Assembly (NCBI RefSeq): GCF_001625305.1
Contig: NW_017802469.1
Location: 93,451 to 157,450 of the forward strand
Reading direction: 5' to 3'
Length of the DNA stretch: 64,000 nucleotides
Source: Branchiostoma belcheri
Taxonomy: Eukaryota > Chordata > Leptocardii > Amphioxiformes > Branchiostomatidae
The position numbers were made by a program, and so were the translations under genes. The notes beneath the pieces were generated by a model that saw only the letters and a program-made list of their open reading frames with translations, searched no databases and was not told where the DNA came from. Below are positions 59,661-64,000 of the stretch, in pieces. Within the stretch, counting starts at the first letter, position 1, and each line of letters starts with the position of its first letter.

Positions 59661-60081
59661 TTATTTAATATTACCAACTGTCATGTGTGTGTGTGTCTAA
59701 CTGGTTCCCACATGCGTCATGGCAGCAGACAGAGGTTAAAAGTTGTGTCAGCCCGGCCTTACGTTACACATCCCCCCAGGCACTGTCTCATCAACTGAAA
59801 GGGGACCCATCCAATTTGCATTTAGCAAATTGTAGACGTGGAGAGCTCATAATAGTAACCTGACATTTGGTATTTGGAGCCGTGACTCGAGACCTTGCGA
59901 TAGTTACCGTACAAGTGACAGTTGGGAATTTGTTTTCTGTGTTGTGTTCTCGTGCTGTGGAAGGACTTTGGATTTCTTGTAAGCTTTCGTGTTGGGACAA
60001 CTGAAGGACAATCGTTGAAAGGTGAGGTAAACGTACGTATTCAGTATTACATATTGCCTGTAGCACGAAGAACTGCTACAG

Positions 60082-60316
60082 GGGTGCCCGCATGCCCTTT
60101 TCCGTAGAGCGTAATCGGCCATTTTAATTCTACGTAGAGCGTAGACGGACCGCTCTAATTCAACGTAGAGCGTAATTGGCGCATTTTGCGGAGAGAGTAT
60201 TCGCCGTTTTAATTCCATGTAATGCGTTGTAGCCACTTGGAATTTACTGTAAAGCGTAATCGAGAGACTTCAAAATTTAGCGTAGAGCGTTGTCGGGACC
60301 CCCCCATGCAGACCCC
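60082..60316. mobile_element. family C element, 6-bp TSD CTACAG
   Basis: CTACAG lies at 60076-60081 and 60317-60322. The interior iterates CGTAGAGCGTAATCG. Confidence 0.8.
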
Positions 60317-60770
60317 CTACAGTCATTGTGTAAAGTTGTTTTGACACTGTAACAGACTCTAGAGCACAGGTGACAATGTTACAATGTTAAAGGTACAGTG
60401 GAATCGAAGCACCTTTGCTATAATGAGATCATTAACCTCACTGGTATTCATATTATCCATTTCTATTTGATTCAGGTAGAACATACATAACGTTATATGA
60501 CATTTTCTGAACAGTTGTGTACAGTAGAAGTGTACAAACAAGTTCAGTGAGTTGACATTACACATGTGCTGGTGTATGTGATGTTATCTCCCAGACTGGG
60601 TCCTTAACAACCCATTAAGGACTCGTTATCTGTTGTCAACTCATCACAACACCCAGTCAATTTGGGATTTCTTGCATCGTTTACGAGATAGCAATTTTAC
60701 GAGGTACGGTTTGTGATTGAAAAGGACTATGTATTGCCTGAGGCCACAAAGTTGTATTAGGTAACTACTA

Positions 60771-61115
60771 AATCATGTACAAAAACTTGACAGACTTTTA
60801 AAAACGTAAGACTAGTATAGAACAACTTTTAGTAGCACTACTCAAAGATCTTGAATGGACTGTGAAACGCATTGAATCTGTAACAACAAGGCATGAATTT
60901 GCCGGTATTGTGCTGAAACCATTGAACCTGAATGACTTGAATCATGTACAAAAACTTGACAGATTTTTAAAAACTTGAGACTAGTATGGAACAACTTTCA
61001 GTAGCACCGCTCAAAGATCTGGTCTTGAATGGACTGTGAAACGCATTGAATCTGTAACAACACATGAGGCATGAATTTTCTGGTATTGTGCTGAAACCAT
61101 TGAACCTGAATGACT
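60771..61115. repeat. 169-bp direct tandem duplication
   Basis: AATCATGTACAAAAACTTGA starts at 60771 and 60940. Small indels separate the units. Confidence 0.9.
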
Positions 61116-62480
61116 CGATGCATTAATGAAGTACAAATGATTGCAGGGACACGGAGTATTGTCCACCCAAGGTGTATGGTGTTGTCAACATATGATGTAA
61201 CCTTTGAAATAAGACTGGACTGTTTGCAAGATTTTTTTTTTGTCTTGTACATTGGGAAAGACTAAAATCTTAGAGCCATAGGAGAGATTATTTCAACTAC
61301 TAGACTAAGTACTACACTGAATTGTATGATACAGTGGATTATCATTAATGTTATATCTTTATTGGATGCATATTTGAACATTACTAGCTCACTGTTTGGT
61401 TTGAGAAGTTGTATATCATATCAAGGTATAAAAACAACAACCTATATCTGTCATAGCTAACTGATGATAATCAGATTGTACCACCAGTATCACTATATGT
61501 CATCAGGGAGGGACCCTCGGGAGATGTGTGTATAATGGCGGACATGATTACTCTAAGACTTACTAATTGTTAAAGGTCACCTTAGCGAGGAAAGGTCATC
61601 AGCGTATTTTCCAACATTACTCAAACAAACACACACCTGGGAACAGTTTAAAGTGAAAACGCAACCAAAATCCCATCTTCTTGCTAAAAATGTTTGCTTT
61701 GACCAAAAGGCGAAACTAACTACATATTGTGGGATTCATTCAAGAAAACCTTATACATAGCAAATGTTGATCTCATACCTACATGTAACTCACTCGCACA
61801 GTCACTCACTATCCAGTTTATCATCTTGCAAGGGTTAGACATACATGTACATACAGTTCAATATTGGATCTAATGTGTGATTGGCAACTCTTTCTATCTT
61901 GTGGTTTTGGAACACCAATGTCATACCTGTGAGAAAGTTCTAGTTTTACTCTAGCCATTGTCTCGATCACGGACCTCCCTGTCTACTGCCTCTTTTGTAT
62001 AACCTAGACAGAACCCTGACGAAGACTGTGATGTTATCTCTCATACAATCAGCATCTTTTCTCGTACCGTACTTTTGCAGGATTTTCTTATTCTATAATG
62101 TGTTCCTCTTTTAGACAAGGTTAAGAACAGGTATTCTTAACAAACAATGGTCTGGAGGTTTTTTTTTTGTAAAGATGTTCTAATGTTTACCATCTTTAGT
62201 GAGTTTTGTTGCCGACTATTGTTTGTATTATAATTGTAAATATCTCTGTAGGCTATAATGGGGGGGGGGGAACCTGACAATGATACAAGGACCACCTAGA
62301 AAGTCAAGGTCGTCATACTTTCTCCCAATGTACATGTTTTTACGTTTTCCCTAATATCCATAACAGCTTACTCTAACGTTATAGTATGATCAATAAAATT
62401 TGCCATCTATGCTGAATTTGCAGAATAGTCATGGTTTGAACCATGACACCTGTTGCTCGATTTCTGACATGTGTACCCCT
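61116..62480. other. no gene recognised
   Basis: Single-copy DNA. No exon with both splice signals and protein-like composition was found. Confidence 0.35.
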
Positions 62481-62481
62481 A

Positions 62482-62901
62482 AGGCCATAGCAAGTAAATT
62501 TTATGGATGACATCCTAGCCTCCGCAGACTCTAAATCTAATGCGAGCGGGTGAGAAAAAAAACAAGATGGGATGAAAAAAACAAGGTTCCTGCATTTTAA
62601 ATTTTTGACTCAATCATTGTACAAATGGTTTTGATTCAGTGGGAACATCACATATACACAGCCAGCATCACATATCACTGACACAAAGTAAGAAACAAAA
62701 CATTAAATCAGGGCCTTTTCTTGTCTCCTCTCTTCAAAGTTATCTGCTATCCACTTTTGGCATGGCAACAGATATCTTTACCCATTTTCGGCATGTTGAC
62801 CACTGTCAGAAGGCAACATAATTTCTTGTTTTTTTTTCCCAAAATCAGGCGAAAATTAATGCGCGCGCTGATGTCATCCATAAAAATTACTTGCTGTGAC
62901 C
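62482..62901. mobile_element. MITE family A2, inverted
   Basis: AGGCCATAGCAAGTAAATTT at the left, inverted AAAAATTACTTGCTGTGACC at the right. The interior is the reverse complement of 53681-54097. Confidence 0.85.
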
Positions 62902-63246
62902 AAAGAAACATACGTGTCTACTGATGTACAATCTGTCTTTTCCTAAATACTAGACATCTCTTATCATGTTTACATGTCAAATCTGCAAAGATCCACACTA
63001 TAGGTGGTTCAATTTATCCTTTATAATACGTGCTGTGGGCAATGGTAAGACACGGTAACAATACGCGGACTTCTAGAGCCCGAGGGAGGGATTTAGCGGG
63101 CAATTTTCGGATTTATAGGAGCTCGGCCGTTGAGCTTGAAGGTGAAGCCAAGGACGAAAAACATCTCATATTTCATTCCTGATGGACTTTGTGGAATAAA
63201 GCCCATGTCTGAATGATTTTTGTGTGTCAAAGTGAATTTCGGGCTA

Positions 63247-63628
63247 AGGCCACACCAATTTAATTTGTTGCTTCTCGGATTCGCCCGCTTCATTTTTTTC
63301 TGATTTGACAAAAAAAAAAAAAAAATTAAGGTTCTGAATCAAGTGGAAAATTCTCAATGAAAGACATATTTTGGCCCCATCGGTTGAAGAAAGTCCTTTT
63401 CTTCCTAGTTGTTAAAATTTTTCAATGTAACAATGCAACTTCGTTTTATTAAAAGTTCAAAATCTGTTGTTTCAATTATAAACCAGCCTGGTATGTTGAC
63501 CTCATGGCTCATATTGTAACATTTCTGGCCTACATGTAGTGCCTTGGCCTGTTGTTTTTTTTATTTCGCCCTGTCGCTTCATATTTTTCTAAAAATTCAG
63601 ACAAACAACAAATTAATGTGGTGTGGCC
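63247..63628. mobile_element. MITE family B
   Basis: AGGCCACACCAATTTAATTT at the left, inverted AATTAATGTGGTGTGGCC at the right, TA both sides. Confidence 0.9.
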
Positions 63629-64000
63629 TAAGTTCTTCTAACTGACATGTTCCGTAAACCAACATTGTAATCTTTGCCATTATTGCACAAGGTCAAAATA
63701 ATTCAGTTCAAATTTACTGTGAGGAATCTATTTCTACCAATGTTCTTGTTGAAAAACTATGACTAGAATTTAGTATTCGAGATGCTGTCTTGTAATATAA
63801 GTTGCAAGGTAAAAATAGAAACAATATTTTGAACAATATGCAAAAGACAATTAAAATGAAATCAGGTATTTTAAGCTCAAACATGCCAGTTATTCACAAA
63901 CCAATTAACTTCTTAACCAATCGAATGAACAGAAATTATATGTCTCATCAGTGTCATTATTGAAATAAGCAGTTTTAGAGCAACAAGAGTCACTAATTCC

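Overview
This is eukaryotic DNA from an animal with intron-rich genes and many short transposon-derived repeats. The extracellular domain mix (antistasin-like knot, thrombospondin type 1 repeats, Cys-rich modules), the all phase-1 exons, and the dense miniature inverted-repeat elements point to an invertebrate deuterostome. A cephalochordate (Branchiostoma) is my best guess from general knowledge; no marker in the window proves it.

Layout. 1-3200: low-complexity DNA, a tRNA-derived SINE and tandem repeats. 3206-3514: the 3' end of a minus-strand gene, cut by a transposon terminus. 3515-18153: a very large foldback repeat. Its inverted arms are built from ~600-bp tandem units carrying hairpins around an AACGGGCC core. 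A second 3.5-kb foldback element (7460-10960, 6-bp target duplication) is inserted in it, and that element in turn holds a miniature foldback and a dead CR1/jockey-like LINE end. After an assembly gap (15825-15930) part of the structure repeats in reverse order. 18156-20700: tandem repeats, a hairpin and weak minus-strand ORFs.

20966-29918 (+): the one complete gene. Nine coding exons join in a single frame to 461 codons plus stop. Every intron is phase 1. The product is a secreted protein: signal peptide, antistasin-like module, five TSP1 repeats, then two related 10-cysteine modules I cannot assign to a family. Its introns carry a 43-bp minisatellite in two places, one followed by a fossil of an exon start.

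30000-64000: mostly intergenic or intronic DNA, with two gene starts. One (31942-32091) encodes a C2H2 finger with the spacing found at the N terminus of the Rab5 effectors EEA1 and rabenosyn-5. The other (48284-48674) is a 20-codon first exon present in three tandem copies, each with its own splice donor. The rest is filled by families of miniature elements: two related families with TA target duplications, a ~205-235-bp family with 6-bp duplications built from CGTAAT-like iterations, hairpins with 9-bp duplications, and several direct tandem repeats and microsatellites. No transposase gene is visible, so all of these look non-autonomous.
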